A stretch of 64,000 nucleotides of DNA from Siphonodentalium dalli (Eukaryota; Mollusca; Scaphopoda; Gadilida; Siphonodentaliidae): assembly GCA_032622095.1 (NCBI GenBank), contig CP136068.1, positions 135,353,989 through 135,417,988 of the forward strand, in the 5' to 3' direction. Below, in pieces: positions 31,082 through 43,660 of this stretch. The position numbers and the translations under genes were made by a program. The number at the start of each line of letters is the position of its first letter. Position 1 is the first letter of the stretch. The notes below the pieces were generated by a model. The model was not told the origin of the DNA, did not search any database, and was given only the letters and a program-made list of their open reading frames with translations.

Positions 31082-31507
31082 GCAATCCGATTAAGCACCC
31101 CTCAATTACTATTTATTTGGCTTCAGCAGTGGCTTCGGGGGTAAAAAATATTTGACTCGAGTCGAGGAACCCACCCATCAAAGTTCAGAGTGATCAGATA
31201 TTGATTTTTGAAGTTTTTTATTTCTCGAGATGTGTACTAATAATTGCCCCAGAAACACTTATTCAAACGGACGAAGATGGATAACTCTAAAATCAAGTGG
31301 TAATAATAACGCAATTTTGACCGAGACCAACATTTTGACGGCGTGTTTCTGGGCCACAAACAATAGAAATAACAAAACTTCAAATATCGATATCTGGTCA
31401 CTCTGAGCGTTTGATGGGTAGGTTCCTCGACTCGAATCAAATATTTTTTACCCCCCCCCCCCCCGATGCCAAAGAAATAGTAATTTATGAGGGTCTGATC
31501 TGTACCT
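31082..31507. mobile_element. Family A MITE, copy 5 (foldback form)
   Basis: TTAA on both sides (31078-31081, 31508-31511). The left half is the inverted complement of the right half over most of its length. The right end reads GGGTCTGATCTGTACCT. It holds a C-run at 31450-31464. Confidence 0.75.
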
Positions 31508-31569
31508 TTAAAATGCGTAAGAACTATATACCATGCACTTTGCTATGCCAACGACCGAGTCTTGAAATA

Positions 31570-31977
31570 GTGTGTCTGTAATTTGCAGAATGAGGTCCCC
31601 AGAGGGTAATCTAGTGACTCTATCGCGGGCTAGCATCACTAAATTCATCCTCTGTCGAATTCATTCTGCTTAGGCCTCATCTTCTGGGAAGTATCTATAG
31701 CATCAAATTAACATTGTTTTTAGTAACTTTTTCCCGTCTGTTCAGTTTATATACCCCATAATTTGTATTATAAATTGCAAAATCGAGGTGGCTAATGGGT
31801 AAAAACACACTAAGTTACTAACTTCAACCGGGGGACTTCAGTCTGATCCTATGGGTCTCCCATAGCAGTTGAGGTCTTGGCAGTATGAGGTTCACAGAGG
31901 GTGAATTTGGCGACGTTATAGCCCGCCGTCATGTGCACTAAATTCACCCTCTGCGGACAAATGACAGACATACACAC
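31570..31977. mobile_element. Family B MITE, copy 4
   Basis: TA|GTGTGTCTGTAATTTGCAG on the left, AAATGACAGACATACACAC|TA on the right, with the usual inner blocks in order. Confidence 0.8.
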
Positions 31978-32322
31978 TAATCGAAGGCTTGCCAACCATT
32001 ATAGCCATGAAACTCACAACTTACACAAGATAATTAACTATTGACATTTGCCCAAATGTTTACGGCACAAGTATATGACGCGTATATAACATTGTAGCCA
32101 TAGTGCAACTGCATGCTGCTGGAATTCCTTTGCTGTCATCGACAAAACTTTGCTAAAATGTTCTATTGGAAAACTTGTAAATTTGTAATCGAGATCGAGA
32201 AGACCGGGGATGTTTAATTCAAGGGGACATTGGATGCATAGGAGTCCTGGAACATTTAATTGGTATTTTATCGTATTATAAAAAATGTTTCCGGGCAACT
32301 GTGATTGAAGACGGTGGGTTAA

Positions 32323-32689
32323 AGGCCCACTTAATTTTCGAACCCCCAGATTACATTATATAAAATATATGCCATATTATATACCATTTGACAGAGGAAG
32401 CTCCAAAAGATTGTATTATCAACTTATCCGGTGCAATAAATTGTGGATATGTTGTTTTTGTTGAGTTGCCAACGCGTTTTGTCACTAAGAATGAAGTAAA
32501 AATCAGTATTATTTTCAATGCAGGGGGAATAATATTATATATTAAAGATAGAGTTCTTCCCCTTTCATTGAAACAGTTTGAATTATGTTGCATTCTGGGT
32601 AACATGCAGAGGGGGAAGTCTTCTATATAAAACCGTATATCAAGTCACTATACAAAAATAATTGGCGAACTCGAAAATTAAGTGGGCCT
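32323..32689. mobile_element. Family J MITE, TTAA-flanked
   Basis: TTAA (32319-32322)|AGGCCCACTTAATTTTCGA ... TCGAAAATTAAGTGGGCCT|TTAA (32690-32693): a perfect 19-bp inverted terminal repeat with a TTAA duplication. The 367-bp element has open frames on both strands, but nothing recognisable. Single copy in the window. Confidence 0.88.
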
Positions 32690-32831
32690 TTAAATATTAT
32701 GTTGGCGGGTGCAATCGGAATTTTCGGAGATACACCCACAATGGCGCCCAATGTTGGTAGCAATTAATAAATGTAGATATATTGTGTGACTGCACTGCAT
32801 GTGTAGTATATAAATGAATCATTGAATTTAA

Positions 32832-33311
32832 AGGTACTCAATCCGAACAGAGGGTCCCCATCTCAACAGATTCCAACAACAACAATCCGATCAGAGGGTC
32901 CTATATTACTATTTCTTTGGCTTTGGGGGTAAAAAATATTTGATTCGAGTCGAGGAACCCATCAAACAAAGCTCAAAGTTATTAGATATTGATTTTTGAA
33001 ATTTGTTATTTTCTCGAGATGAGTACAAATAATTGCCGTCAATTTCGTAACCTGCTCGAGATGTGTACACCAAAACACTATTCAAACAGACAAGGATGGA
33101 TAACTCTAAAATCAAGTGGTAATAATAACGCAATTTTGACTGTGTTCTGGGCCAGAAAGTATTCCCGATAATGAAAAATAATAGATTTCTAAAATCGATA
33201 TCTAACAAATCTGAGCTTTGATGGGTGACTTCCTCGACTCGAATCAAATATTTTTGACCCCCGAAGCCATTGAAATAGTAATTGAGAGGACTTTTATCGG
33301 ATTGAGTACCT
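32832..33311. mobile_element. Family A MITE, copy 6 (foldback form)
   Basis: TTAA on both sides (32828-32831, 33312-33315), ends AGGTACTCAATCCGAACAGA and ATCGGATTGAGTACCT. Left and right halves are inverted copies of each other. A 'caatccgaacagagggtcc' block is repeated near the left end (32842 and 32883). Confidence 0.8.
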
Positions 33312-33315
33312 TTAA

Positions 33316-34195
33316 TAGTATCATCTGACAAAAAGTAATGCGAATCAATTTATCAATAAATGGAGTGAAAGCAGTCATTTTCAATATTAAAATGATATCT
33401 ATTATCGGTAGCACTTCCATCAACAACAACAACAACAACAACAACATTTCTATTGGATCGTGCCACGAATCTCTATTCTGGCTAATGCCCGTAGAGATCA
33501 TATTCCACCAGTACAAAACTTGGGAACTTTTTGTTGTTCTTATCTGTTATAACCGGGAACATTATAACATTGAGCAAACAAGGCAGTGAATATATTTCTT
33601 TGTTAATACATGTTCCTCAATAACCTACTTCACATTAGGGTTGGTCCCAGCTGGAGATTGCACGCTTTGCTGTGACTTTTGTCAAGTTTTGTGAGCTGAT
33701 ATGTTTACCCATAAAAAAAATATTCTATATATAGTTGTAAGGGACGCAAAGCAAAATCGCTCACAAAGTCACTTAAATCGTGCAAATTCGAGTTGGGACC
33801 TTCACCTACAGTGAAGTACATGATTAAGGAACCGATAATAACTAAGAAATATATTCCCCGGGTTATTTTTCGACTTTATAAGGTTTCCTGTCAAAACTTC
33901 AAAAAGTTCCCAGGTTTTGTATACTGGTGGAATATGATCTTCACGGGGCAGTATGGGCGTAGCCAGAGTAGAGATTCATGACATGATCTACATTTCTATG
34001 GAACTCATTTTCAGGGCACGTTCCAACTATGCTTGCCAACAAGACAAACATCTGGTGTTACACTCATTTCCCCAAAGTTTATAGTTTTAAAGCTGTTATA
34101 TCTCTTCCCGGTAGCACTCCCAACTACACCAACAACAACGACATTTCTAGAGAACTCATTTTCAAGGCACGTGGTTCAACTATTTTTACCAACAA
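33316..34195. other. Weak inverted repeat, no gene seen
   Basis: An (AAC)n run at 33421-33444. 'cacgaatctctattctggc..' with 'cagtacaaaacttgggaact' (33465-33530) is the complement of 33895-33985 (AAGTTCCCAGGTTTTGTATA .. GAGATTCATG), so a foldback of about 520 bp is likely. Confidence 0.5.
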
Positions 34196-34196
34196 C

Positions 34197-34296
34197 CGGT
34201 GAGAGCTTTCCGATGAATGGCAACAAGCCATATTTTCGACTAAATCCTGAAAAAATTCCCATAATTCTGCTGTGGTTAAAGGGTCATATACCTATA
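34197..34296. mobile_element. Family D MITE, copy 4 (half element)
   Basis: Starts in the family loop (CCGGTGAGAGCTTTCCGATG), runs through GGCAACAAGCCATATTTTCG and ends near GCTGTGGTTAAAGGGTCATA. No second arm. Confidence 0.65.
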
Positions 34297-34299
34297 TAC

Positions 34300-36860
34300 A
34301 ATAAAAATATCGGGTATTACACGCATTTTACTTACATGTGTTTTAAAAGATATATAGATATCTAATGAATTTTTTTATAATGTTCTAAACAATAGCACGA
34401 TCTGTCCCAGTTCATAGAAAATAATTAGAGAAGAAATTATTTCCTGGTCACAAAATCTGCTGTTGCCTGTGCTCTCAGACTCAAAGTTAATATTTTATAC
34501 CCAAAGTATATAGAGAAAGTTCAATGAATTTCTTCATTTTATCATTTTTATTTTAGCTGAACGAAAACTATACCCTATTATACGCTTATTTGTGGAACTA
34601 TCATCTGAAACTCGGGGGGGGGGGGGGGGGTCTGACACATTTCGACGTAAAATAGATATGATATATTAATAGAGGCCAGCAACTGACCAATTGTGAATAG
34701 GAATTTCTACGGAAATCTCTGAAGCAAAAGTAATGAAGATTTGCAGGCCTGCAAATTTGAGGCGAACAACTTCAGTTCACATCTGACCTGCATGGGGACC
34801 TGGCCATGCATGCACTAAATAATAAATTTGTGTGTCCCTTTAAATCATAATGATGATAACTAAGGGCACGCATTATAGGTTATTGCATATAACATTTCGA
34901 ATGGGTGTAAACTTACCTGTCCTTTAGACAAAAGTGTCTTAAATCCCCTTTTCTTTTACACAGTGACAAAGAGTCAGGCAGCGCAAATCTGTGTATACCA
35001 CTATTGAAATTGGCGCCACTATTCTTGGGAGGAGTCAAGGAATTAACTCTGATTTGTTATGATATTAGACACCGTCCACGCCAATTGTTATTTGGCGCAG
35101 TATAGGTTTGTGTTCGCAAATGTTTGCTTTGAAAATAGAATTAACATCTTGCGTACTGACAGAGTTCTCAATGCACAAGCCCTAAATTGTCACATTCGTA
35201 CCTAATTAAATGTTTTAACTTACTTCCTCTTAATTTCCTACCATTATATAATCTTATTAAGGTAACAAATTGACAGTCAAAGATTGTCAAACTAAATAAT
35301 AATATATATTTCTGCAACAGAAAATGTGTTTGTGTGCGAAATACTTCTCAGAATTAGAGTTTGATTGGTTACACGATTGTACCACGTGTTCCTATTTCAC
35401 ATTTCACAGAAACTCCCACGCGCATTCCTAATTTATGGTTCCCGCTATCTTTACAACGGTATCAAATTCATATCACATTGCGGTCTGACGGATGTGTTTA
35501 CAGCAGGCATGCGCCATCGGGTTCCTCGTATAGTATTACGCGCATTTTTCCGTTCGAGGAGTGGTATCTTTGGAAAATGCGGTTTATAAGTAATCAATAG
35601 ACAATTTTAACAGCTCTCTTGCAGTTGAAGTTTTCTTACCGTCTTAGTTTGTCAAATGCTCTTCAAAGCTTAAATTTGTCTTTTATTAATATGTTTTTTA
35701 AGTGTCAGACTTTTACAAATATAGAATTTATCTTACAGGATCTAACCAAGACGATATATAATTGCCCTGGCTCGGATACATGTAGGGTTGCAATACATTA
35801 CGTCAATATACGTGGGATTATTGTCGAATTAAGTCTTTTATACATGTCATGCGTGTGACCGTACAGATGGACCACATGCATGTGGGACAATTGGGTGAAA
35901 GACACCCAACCGAAACGGGATCGGATCATGTTGACATAAAAAGTCGATGAATCGTGTCTTGCCAAGAACAAATGCAAGGTCCGGCATTCTTTTGAACAAT
36001 TTTGTCGATTGTTCGTTACTATAGCTATATATTAGGTCCGATAAAACTGTATTGTTCAGTTTCAGCTGCATAATATACTGAGCAAACAACAGCAAAATGG
36101 GTTGGGTGTATGCATGACCATTATAACCAGTGATATCACTAACACAATAACTTGATATTGGTTAAAGACCTTGACTTCACTGCTTCCTGTGCATCGATCT
36201 TGCGTCAGACTTTGCAACTTCAATACATTTTTGTGGTTTTTTGAGCACGGGTTTCCTATGCTTTGTTTACATTGCGTCATGAAACATACAAAGTTAATGG
36301 TACTATATCAGTGTCAATTATTTCATATAAGTACAGCATTATGCATGGCGGGAAAGTCAGAACCATGAGTTACATTGTATGCCCCGGAACTATACACTCT
36401 AAACAGTAAAACATCCGCGTCCATTGGTGGATTACCTATTACACAAGATTACTATCGACGAGAGCAGGTCGAGATAAGTACGTTGCATCTGCTTCTTTTA
36501 TCACTTTTCCGTGCGTAAATAATTGGTAGGCACTCGATGCGCGCTGCCGAGGAAATTAAAGTGTAACATCTTGCACAGCGAGCCATACATAAAGGCATTA
36601 TCCTTACGTTTTTATGTGGATATTATTATCAATCTGTCCATTCCCCAAACTGCAAGGCGTCTAAAGAGGTGGCTTATGTTAGCATTGATGTAATGCCAAC
36701 ATTTTCAAAAACTAAATATTCCATAATTGACGTTGCATGCATGCTTATATTCAAACAATATAGATTCACTAAAAAGCTATACAATTTAGCTAGAACAAGC
36801 ATTGGTTTATATTCTGAGAAAAGATGCTGCTAAAAGTTGTAATAGCAAATCACTTGTTAC
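34300..36860. other. No gene seen
   Basis: AT-rich, with a G-run at 34614-34630. Open frames at 35361-35600, 35619-35858 and 36171-36368 lack splice or family support. Confidence 0.4.
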
Positions 36861-36867
36861 TTTTTAA

Positions 36868-37341
36868 AGATGCATTATCCGAATTAACGCTCCTAAATTA
36901 CTACTTATTTGTCTTCGGGGGTAAACAAAATATTTGATTCGAGGAACCCACCCATCAAAGCTCAGAGTGATCAGATATCGATTTTTGAAGTTTTTTATTT
37001 CTCCAGATGTGTAATAATATGTGGCCCATGCAGAAAAACGTCGTCAAACGGACGGTCTCGGACAAAATTACGGATGAAAAAGATAACTCTAAAATCAAGT
37101 GGTAATACGGCCAAATTTCGTAATACTCAAGTGATATAATACGGCCATATTTTGTTGAACAAAATGTTGATAAATAACATGTTTTGGGAAATTTTATACC
37201 TGTGTCCATAAAGTTGACAGTGGTTAGCATTATTTTGTTGCAATTAATCGATTCTGATAACTAAACCGTATTTTGAAGATATGTTGTTATTGTTGTATCT
37301 TGGTGATATATATGGGGACCGTCTGATCGGATTGAGTACCT
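36868..37341. mobile_element. Family A MITE, copy 7 (inverted)
   Basis: TTAA at 36864-36867, left end AGATGCATTATCCGAATTAACG, right end GTCTGATCGGATTGAGTACC. The right flank reads TTTGAG, so the second TTAA has mutated. It is another copy with one end of each subfamily. Confidence 0.78.
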
Positions 37342-37796
37342 TTGAGACAAAAAAAAAAATTCCTCCCAAAATTTAAGTTTTGTGATTTTCAAAAGGATTC
37401 AAATAGAACTCGATATAATTTAGTACTTAAAATATTTGGTCTGCTAAAAAATAAGTCATCTAATTTTGACCCAAATTATATATCCCCTCAAAACCAACGT
37501 CAAATTTACTTCAGAAAACTGACCAATTTTAAATGAATTTAAAATTGTAGCTTTGAAGATTTCGGAGAGGGTGTAACAATTGTGACCTTAGCGTCACATT
37601 AATTCAGTGGTTATTATGTATCTCCTTATACATAGTGCACATGCCACCACTATATAGGAAACGTATCAGTAAGTCTTGTGCACGAATTATCCATTTGAAG
37701 ATTTGTTGGGGGTTAAATATTAGTTTGCATTGGGGGGGGGGTGTGACATTTCAGGACACGTGGGTGATTGATCAAGGGGCTCTATATTTCTTTTAA

Positions 37797-38167
37797 AGTC
37801 ATATTATGGACTTGTTCGGGTGCGTGAAAATGATAAATTAGTACCCAGGCGCTATGCCAACTGGGGGAACGTATCATTCTACTAACATCGCCCAACATCT
37901 CAAAGAAATCGACCATATAACTCCATAGAAAACACAGTCTGAACTACGCTCAATTGTAAATATTTACATCTCGATTCGGGACGCAACAATCGGCGATAAA
38001 CTATATAACGCAAATGATTTCGCCATCGATAATCATTGCATTTAATAAATATATAAGACTGACGGTGTGTGTTGTAAATTTAGGTTAATATTCATAAAAA
38101 TAACTACTTTGAGCAAGATTATTCTCCATTTCTATTTGATCACCCAACCGGAGTGTTTCACATCACT
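37797..38167. mobile_element. Family E MITE, copy 3 (both ends intact)
   Basis: TTAA on both sides (37793-37796, 38168-38171). Ends AGTCATATTATGGACTTGTT and GGAGTGTTTCACATCACT define the family. Terminal inverted repeat is very short (AGT/ACT plus scattered matches), as in some piggyBac-type MITEs. Confidence 0.8.
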
Positions 38168-38174
38168 TTAACTC

Positions 38175-39400
38175 TATGTTTTTTATGTCAGTTCACATGC
38201 ACTGCTTGCAGATAGTCAGTATTTCCGTTTATATCTAGTTGTAATTAAGTTGCTACTACAGGTATCCCGCACTGAAATCGCATGGACAAAATTGCATATT
38301 GCAATCACTATCACATCAAACCGAAATAAACACATAATTACCAGGGGTGGGGTCTGGAAAAAAAATCCAGGATACAAGGTTGAAATTTTTGGTTTTTCAA
38401 TTTTTGGGACGACTGTGCACCATGCATGGTAACGCTAGTTTTAATTGTTCTATCCGATCTCGGACACCCACCCCTCAAACACAAGTTTTTTTCCCCAAGG
38501 GAAATTGATGAAAAATTGTGAAAATAGCCGGATAAGGCAGACAAATGGTGTGAAATGTTTTAGGTAACCATGCGGGTGAAATACCAATCGTGTAACCTTA
38601 ATGAAAATAACTAGAACTCTCATAAAATAATAAAACACTCATTAATTGGGAAGATCGAACGCCACAGAAAGCTAAAACTCGATATTTATTTCCAGATACT
38701 CATGGGACATTTCGGTATTCAAACAAAATCTGTCGTATCCTCTAATACTTTTATCCATTTATTCCTTTCAATTTGACGACACAATGTACTGAAGAAAAGT
38801 AAATACTGTTAGAGACCAATTCAGATATCATTATAGGATGAATGGTATGATGGAAATACATTCACAATGGCGCTTTCTCTCGCACTTTTTTTTATTTTCG
38901 TGTTACGTTGGGGGTTGGTGGATATAAACAAAATTGCAAAAACGGAAAAAAAATTGGGTCTAGGGGTGGGCGGGTCTTAATAAATGGCCAACGGAAAAAA
39001 GTATTATGCCGGTAGGTGTCTGAAAATATTTTCCTACCACCCTGTTTTGATAATAATAAATTACAAAAGGAACAGCTTGTCCAACTCGATTGCCAATTGT
39101 TGTGGCATCGTTTGTCAACGAGGCATAATTAAATTATTAACATTGCACCTTATATAATCGTAAAAAACCAAGCGGATAATTGACTCACTTGTCGAACCGG
39201 TGATTAATTGGAAAATTCACCCGATTTTCAAAGAAATCAATTATCATTCAGCCCTCGGGGCAGACGACGTCCCAACTGCTGCAATAGTGAGAATAACCAG
39301 CGCCCCAGCGGCGAAATTAGCAAGGCAACCATGTTGTACCGTGCTAATTACCATAAACTGTCAGAATTGCGCAAGTTTTCACGATAAGATAAACAAACCG
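38175..39400. other. No gene seen
   Basis: No recognised repeat family. Frames up to 75 residues (e.g. 39200-39427) have no clear support; the latter overlaps the possible promoter below. Confidence 0.35.
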
Positions 39401-39404
39401 CTGA

Positions 39405-39567
39405 TAAAATGGGCGGAGTCGAATTGATGACGTAATCCATCGATAACAGGTTGAAATAATTACACCGTGGCGTTCGACAGGTTGTTATGCTATTTCTTCT
39501 GTTCGGTCAAAGGTCGTGTGATTTCGTCGGAATAAGCTAGGAATATATTTCCATTTAACACATATCG
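39405..39567 (+). promoter_or_regulatory. Possible promoter and first non-coding exon
   Basis: A GC-richer patch with GGGCGG (39411), TGACGTAA (39428-39435, CRE-like) and, after it, a strong donor ATC|GTAAGT at 39567. It could start the gene whose coding exon opens behind the acceptor at 42461. This link is inference only. Confidence 0.25.
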
Positions 39568-39572
39568 TAAGT

Positions 39573-41130
39573 ATTGTAAACAATATTTTAAGTCGAATTT
39601 CTGTTTCATGAATCCTTTAAGGGTGTATATTCAGGACTCTTTGCCAACTTTTATGAAACCTATTTTACTTATTAAGGTTCTAGTGTATGTTCGGAACGAG
39701 AAATGTCGATCCTTTTATTTCACAAATGTTCGATGTTTTGGATGGACAGCAATAATAATCACATTTACTTTTCAATAACAAAATAGTATTGTTTGGCACT
39801 TAAAAGAGTAGTTTGTGACATAGACATAGATTTTTGACATCTGCCTTGAAAAATACAAATTAGCAATGTTAAATTATAATACGTATGTTGTTGTTGTTGT
39901 TGTTGAAATTTGAGGTTTGGCAAATCCTGAATACATCTTTGACCTGGTGCGTCTCCATAAAAAGCATAATTTGCAAATCCGTAATCGTATATAGGGGTCA
40001 GAAATTGAAAATGGCACTTCAAATTTTTTTCCAACATCATTTATAAAGATCCCACTATTGTCATCGAGTATACTATAATAACAATAAACAGCTAACTGCA
40101 TTGAATTTCCCGAAATTTGTCTGAAATTGGATATTTTTAATTTGATTTAATTTATGGATATCGTGTCAAGTGAAAACATTAGGATATTTATTGCTTCCGT
40201 AATAAATTTGGGATAAAGGTGATATTGTTTACCGAAGCTTGTCTCTGGTCAAATAAATAAAATACCCAACAATATACTGTATTATCCGGCTTCGCCTCGG
40301 CATTTAAAAAGCTCATTGGATTGTTTTCTTTACAAATTCTTGCAAAGGATAGCTACTAAATACATTTTAAGGAGGATACCGTTGCATGCGTAACGGCCAA
40401 CATACTAGAAAAGCTTACATCATGATACAAGTCGTCTATTTTGTGTGGTTGTTTATTACTACCGTGTGAAAGGTATATATGTGTTGGATAGTTCTATGCA
40501 TTCAATTTCAATTTCAATTTCAATGGTACCTGCACCCAACCCGACAAGCAACTGTAATAAATTATTTTGATAGAAGTGTATGTTTTATACATCCAGATGA
40601 GAAATGTTTCAAGCTCTAGAAAACATCATCAGTGATTTTTTAAAACTTGAAATTAAAATTCTTCACAAATCTTACATTAAAAGTTTATGTAAAAGATAAT
40701 TATCTACAAATGAAGTACTGGTATGTACAACCAACTTAAGTGGATTTAATTAAACCCTCGAACTTCCAACTTTTCCATTTTAAGCAGCCATTGGGTTGAG
40801 GTCCCATATACAAGCTTATCATTCTAGAAGATGTTCCAGAATAATTTATATATGAGATGTATACCTCTATAAATGGGACCTTAATAGCTATGTGAGCTTC
40901 GTTTGGGAATAAACCATATTATACCAACTTCTCAACTCGGTGTAATTTCGTTTGCAACTTCTGGTCAACTTCAATTATGGCATATTTAAAAAAACAAACA
41001 AACAAACCTCAGTATATATACTTGTGTATATGGTCGGAAATAGTTCACCGCCAACACCACCCGCTTACGTCCATACATATCCTTGAAATGTTCAAATATG
41101 TCATTTTCAATAGTATCATCCTATCCATGC
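39573..41130. other. No gene seen; microsatellites
   Basis: (TTG)n at 39887-39905 and CAATTT repeats at 40501-40522 (similar TTTCAA repeats at 48113-48137). If the promoter call above is right, this is intron. Confidence 0.4.
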
Positions 41131-41140
41131 TGTTTATTAA

Positions 41141-41480
41141 AGTGATGTGAAACACTCCGGTAGGGTGATCAAATTGAAACAATCTTACTCAAAGTTTTTT
41201 TTTTACGAATATTAATCCAAAATTGACAACACACAGCGTCATTTTTACATAGTAATTAAATGGAATGACTTTCGATGTCGAAATTAATTTTTGTGTTAGT
41301 TTATCGCCAAAAGTTGCGTCCCGAATCGAGATGTAAATATTTACAATTGAGCGTAGTTCAGACGATATTTTCTATGGGTGTATTTTGCAATCATCCATGG
41401 CTCAAATTCATTCATTCATATATTTTGTTGAGTATGAAAGGAGATGGTCCTATAAATGGCCGGAGTTAGTGTACAGTTCC
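41141..41480. mobile_element. Family E MITE, copy 4 (right end replaced)
   Basis: TTAA (41137-41140)|AGTGATGTGAAACACTCCGG, then the core to TTCAGACGATATTTTCTATG at about 41380. From there the family is lost; the segment ends GTGTACAGTTCCCCT|TTAA (41477-41480), an end like that of the 15905-16496 element. It looks like a hybrid of two TTAA families. Confidence 0.65.
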
Positions 41481-41726
41481 CCTTTAATCAGCAGGACCCA
41501 CTAACATCAGGTTAAATTAGCAGGATCTTGCACTTAACCAGGTTTGATAACATGATGACACTTTTACTCCAGCTGATAAGACACTCTGACCATAAGGTTC
41601 CCAGTGACAGTGTCAATGGATCTCAGACATTTGACACCCGGTGGCCATATCGGTCACTCGTTAATTAAAAATCTCAAAACCCCAACAGCGTAAGTTGAAT
41701 AGTCCCACATTTGATAACATACTTAC

Positions 41727-41870
41727 AGGATAATCCGGGTGTCAACATCAGTTCGAGACATCGCCATTCATCTCGGTCATTACCCCGTACCACTAGCTGA
41801 CATCTGTCACCGTTCATTGGCCCCAGCCCCTTATACAGATTTCCTACTGTGTCCACACGCCTTGTTTGGC
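41727..41870 (-). CDS. Candidate exon, unrecognised
   Basis: The minus strand is open from about 41870 to a strong donor TCCT|GTAAGT at 41727, encoding VDTVGNLYKGLGPMN, then QLVVRGNDRDEWRCLELM and LTPGLS. Acceptor choices such as AAGTTAG (near 41871) exist. It is richer in GC than the flanks. No family recognised and no partner exon found. Confidence 0.3.
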
Positions 41871-42481
41871 TAACTTATCAGTATCTCTACATCAAATATA
41901 CTTAAAGCACATTGTTATGATTTCTCCAGAGATTGGACTGGCACGGCGTCGCAAGATATAAACATATTAAAGAAATTCGTCCGTCGACGTCAAACCAGAT
42001 GCGAACTGATGCGAAATAAATTATGTTTCTGCGAATCTATAGCATACAAGAAGTTCACAGTATATAGTGCATGTCGTTTATAATAATATACATATATAAT
42101 ATATAGACATATATTTTAAACGGGAGCGTTCCACAATTTACTTGTTTTCTGTATCAATTACTAGTACCATCAGTCAGATTTGATCTCTGTATCTGTTATC
42201 TTATATATAGCTCATGCATGTTTGAATTATATTTAGTACACACTATATAGAGGCAGCATGGGGGCAGGGGGGGGGGACATCCACAGGTTTTCAAGCTACG
42301 GCACTTATGGAATTAATAAACCTTGCGGGAGATGCACAAATTATAAAAAAAACCGAAAAAAAAAACCAAGAACAAATCAATAACCTGGTGCTCACAATGA
42401 AGGTAAAGACAACATAACACAAAGTTGTTTGTTTAAAAGTATTTTTGTTTTCATTTTATAGGGATCCATCATCAAAACATC

Positions 42482-43660
42482 ATGATTCGCTGGATCAAAG
42501 AACGAAGGTCCAAGAAGAAAAAGACGACACCCGAAACGGAAAAGCTAGACTTTGATGACGTCAGTGACGAGCTACAAGCCGTTTATCAGAATTTAGGCTT
42601 GGATCCCTGCGGTCTAAATAAGTCGGCTTGTGGTATGTTCGATACGGTGGCGTATGCGGTGGTCCCAATCCTTCCAGAAACACGAAAAGACCTTGCCTGG
42701 ACCGGAATTGAAAACTCTTCATCTTCGGAGCAGAGCACTGAGAGCAACTTACCAGAAATCAAGAGACCGAAGACGTCCCCTTCCTCTCCAGATAAATGTA
42801 ATGTTTGCGCCGAGCTGAGAGGAACTATTCTTTCCAACCACAACCATTTCACGTGTAGTAAATCGAATGTACCTGCTCAGCAGAGACGAACCGTGCCGCG
42901 TCTTGGGACGGCGATTTCTGCGTCAGTGATACGGTCAAGGTCGTTCAGTGACAAATATTCAAATGACATATCCCATTCCGTAAAGATGCCAAAACCATCT
43001 TCGTCATATCGAGTATCAACTGGAAACACACCGTACATCAATCTTCCGGTTGCTAAGGAGGTGCAGTACTATAACGTGGCAGCAAAATCTCGAAAATCAG
43101 AACCCGTTGGTTCGCCCTACTTAACTTTGCCGGAGCAAAATATAACAAAACGAAGGTCGCGCAATTCTAGCGGAAAGAAACAGAACAAGAAGGACAAAGA
43201 TCGTGCGGACGATAAATATACGAGGACTGACGAATCAACCGGGATTAAATGCGAGATTCGCCATGTGCTTGGAGAAAGAATTGCTGCTGATGGACATGAA
43301 ACTTACATGAAACACCCACCAGGTGGTGCGCAAGGGGAGATAAACTATAAAATAGAATGTACAACCCTCGTGAAGGGACGTAGATTCTCAAGTGGTTGTG
43401 TCAATCAAGTTCGAGTGGATATCCCAGTTCCAACTTCAACGGGTAAGAGGATTCGTAAATATAAAGAGAACAAAAGGCACAAACTTTACAATACGACGAA
43501 CAACCAAAGCAGCGACTTGTCGCCTAGGCAACCAGTACCTTCTACTCCTTCAGGCAGCAGACGTGCCAACAACTGGAGTTTTTCCCCAGACATGTCAACA
43601 AATGCGGTTGTTTCGAATGTTATGAATAAACACTGCAGACAATATATAACATTTGTGTGA
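42482..43660 (+). CDS. Unrecognised basic 392-residue protein, single coding exon
   Basis: The exon opens behind TTCATTTTATAG|GG (42462) and the ATG follows 20 nt later, so an upstream non-coding exon is likely. The protein starts MIRWIKERRSKKKK, a nuclear-localisation-like basic run. Visible features are a Cys/His cluster (Cys106, Cys109, His120, His122, Cys125), RSRSFS at 151-156 (a 14-3-3-like site), two PYxxLP motifs (184-189 PYINLP, 212-217 PYLTLP), and Lys/Arg-rich stretches at 223-244 and 322-336. No membrane segment or signal peptide. It ends QYITFV. Coding composition contrasts sharply with the AT-rich flanks. An adaptor or nuclear role is a guess. AATAAA lies at 44299-44304. Confidence 0.82.
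   Translation: MIRWIKERRSKKKKTTPETEKLDFDDVSDELQAVYQNLGLDPCGLNKSACGMFDTVAYAVVPILPETRKDLAWTGIENSSSSEQSTESNLPEIKRPKTSPSSPDKCNVCAELRGTILSNHNHFTCSKSNVPAQQRRTVPRLGTAISASVIRSRSFSDKYSNDISHSVKMPKPSSSYRVSTGNTPYINLPVAKEVQYYNVAAKSRKSEPVGSPYLTLPEQNITKRRSRNSSGKKQNKKDKDRADDKYTRTDESTGIKCEIRHVLGERIAADGHETYMKHPPGGAQGEINYKIECTTLVKGRRFSSGCVNQVRVDIPVPTSTGKRIRKYKENKRHKLYNTTNNQSSDLSPRQPVPSTPSGSRRANNWSFSPDMSTNAVVSNVMNKHCRQYITFV

Noticed and set aside
32388-32630. 80-residue frame inside family J MITE
   Set aside because: The element is a 367-bp MITE; the frame matches no transposase and the other strand is open too.
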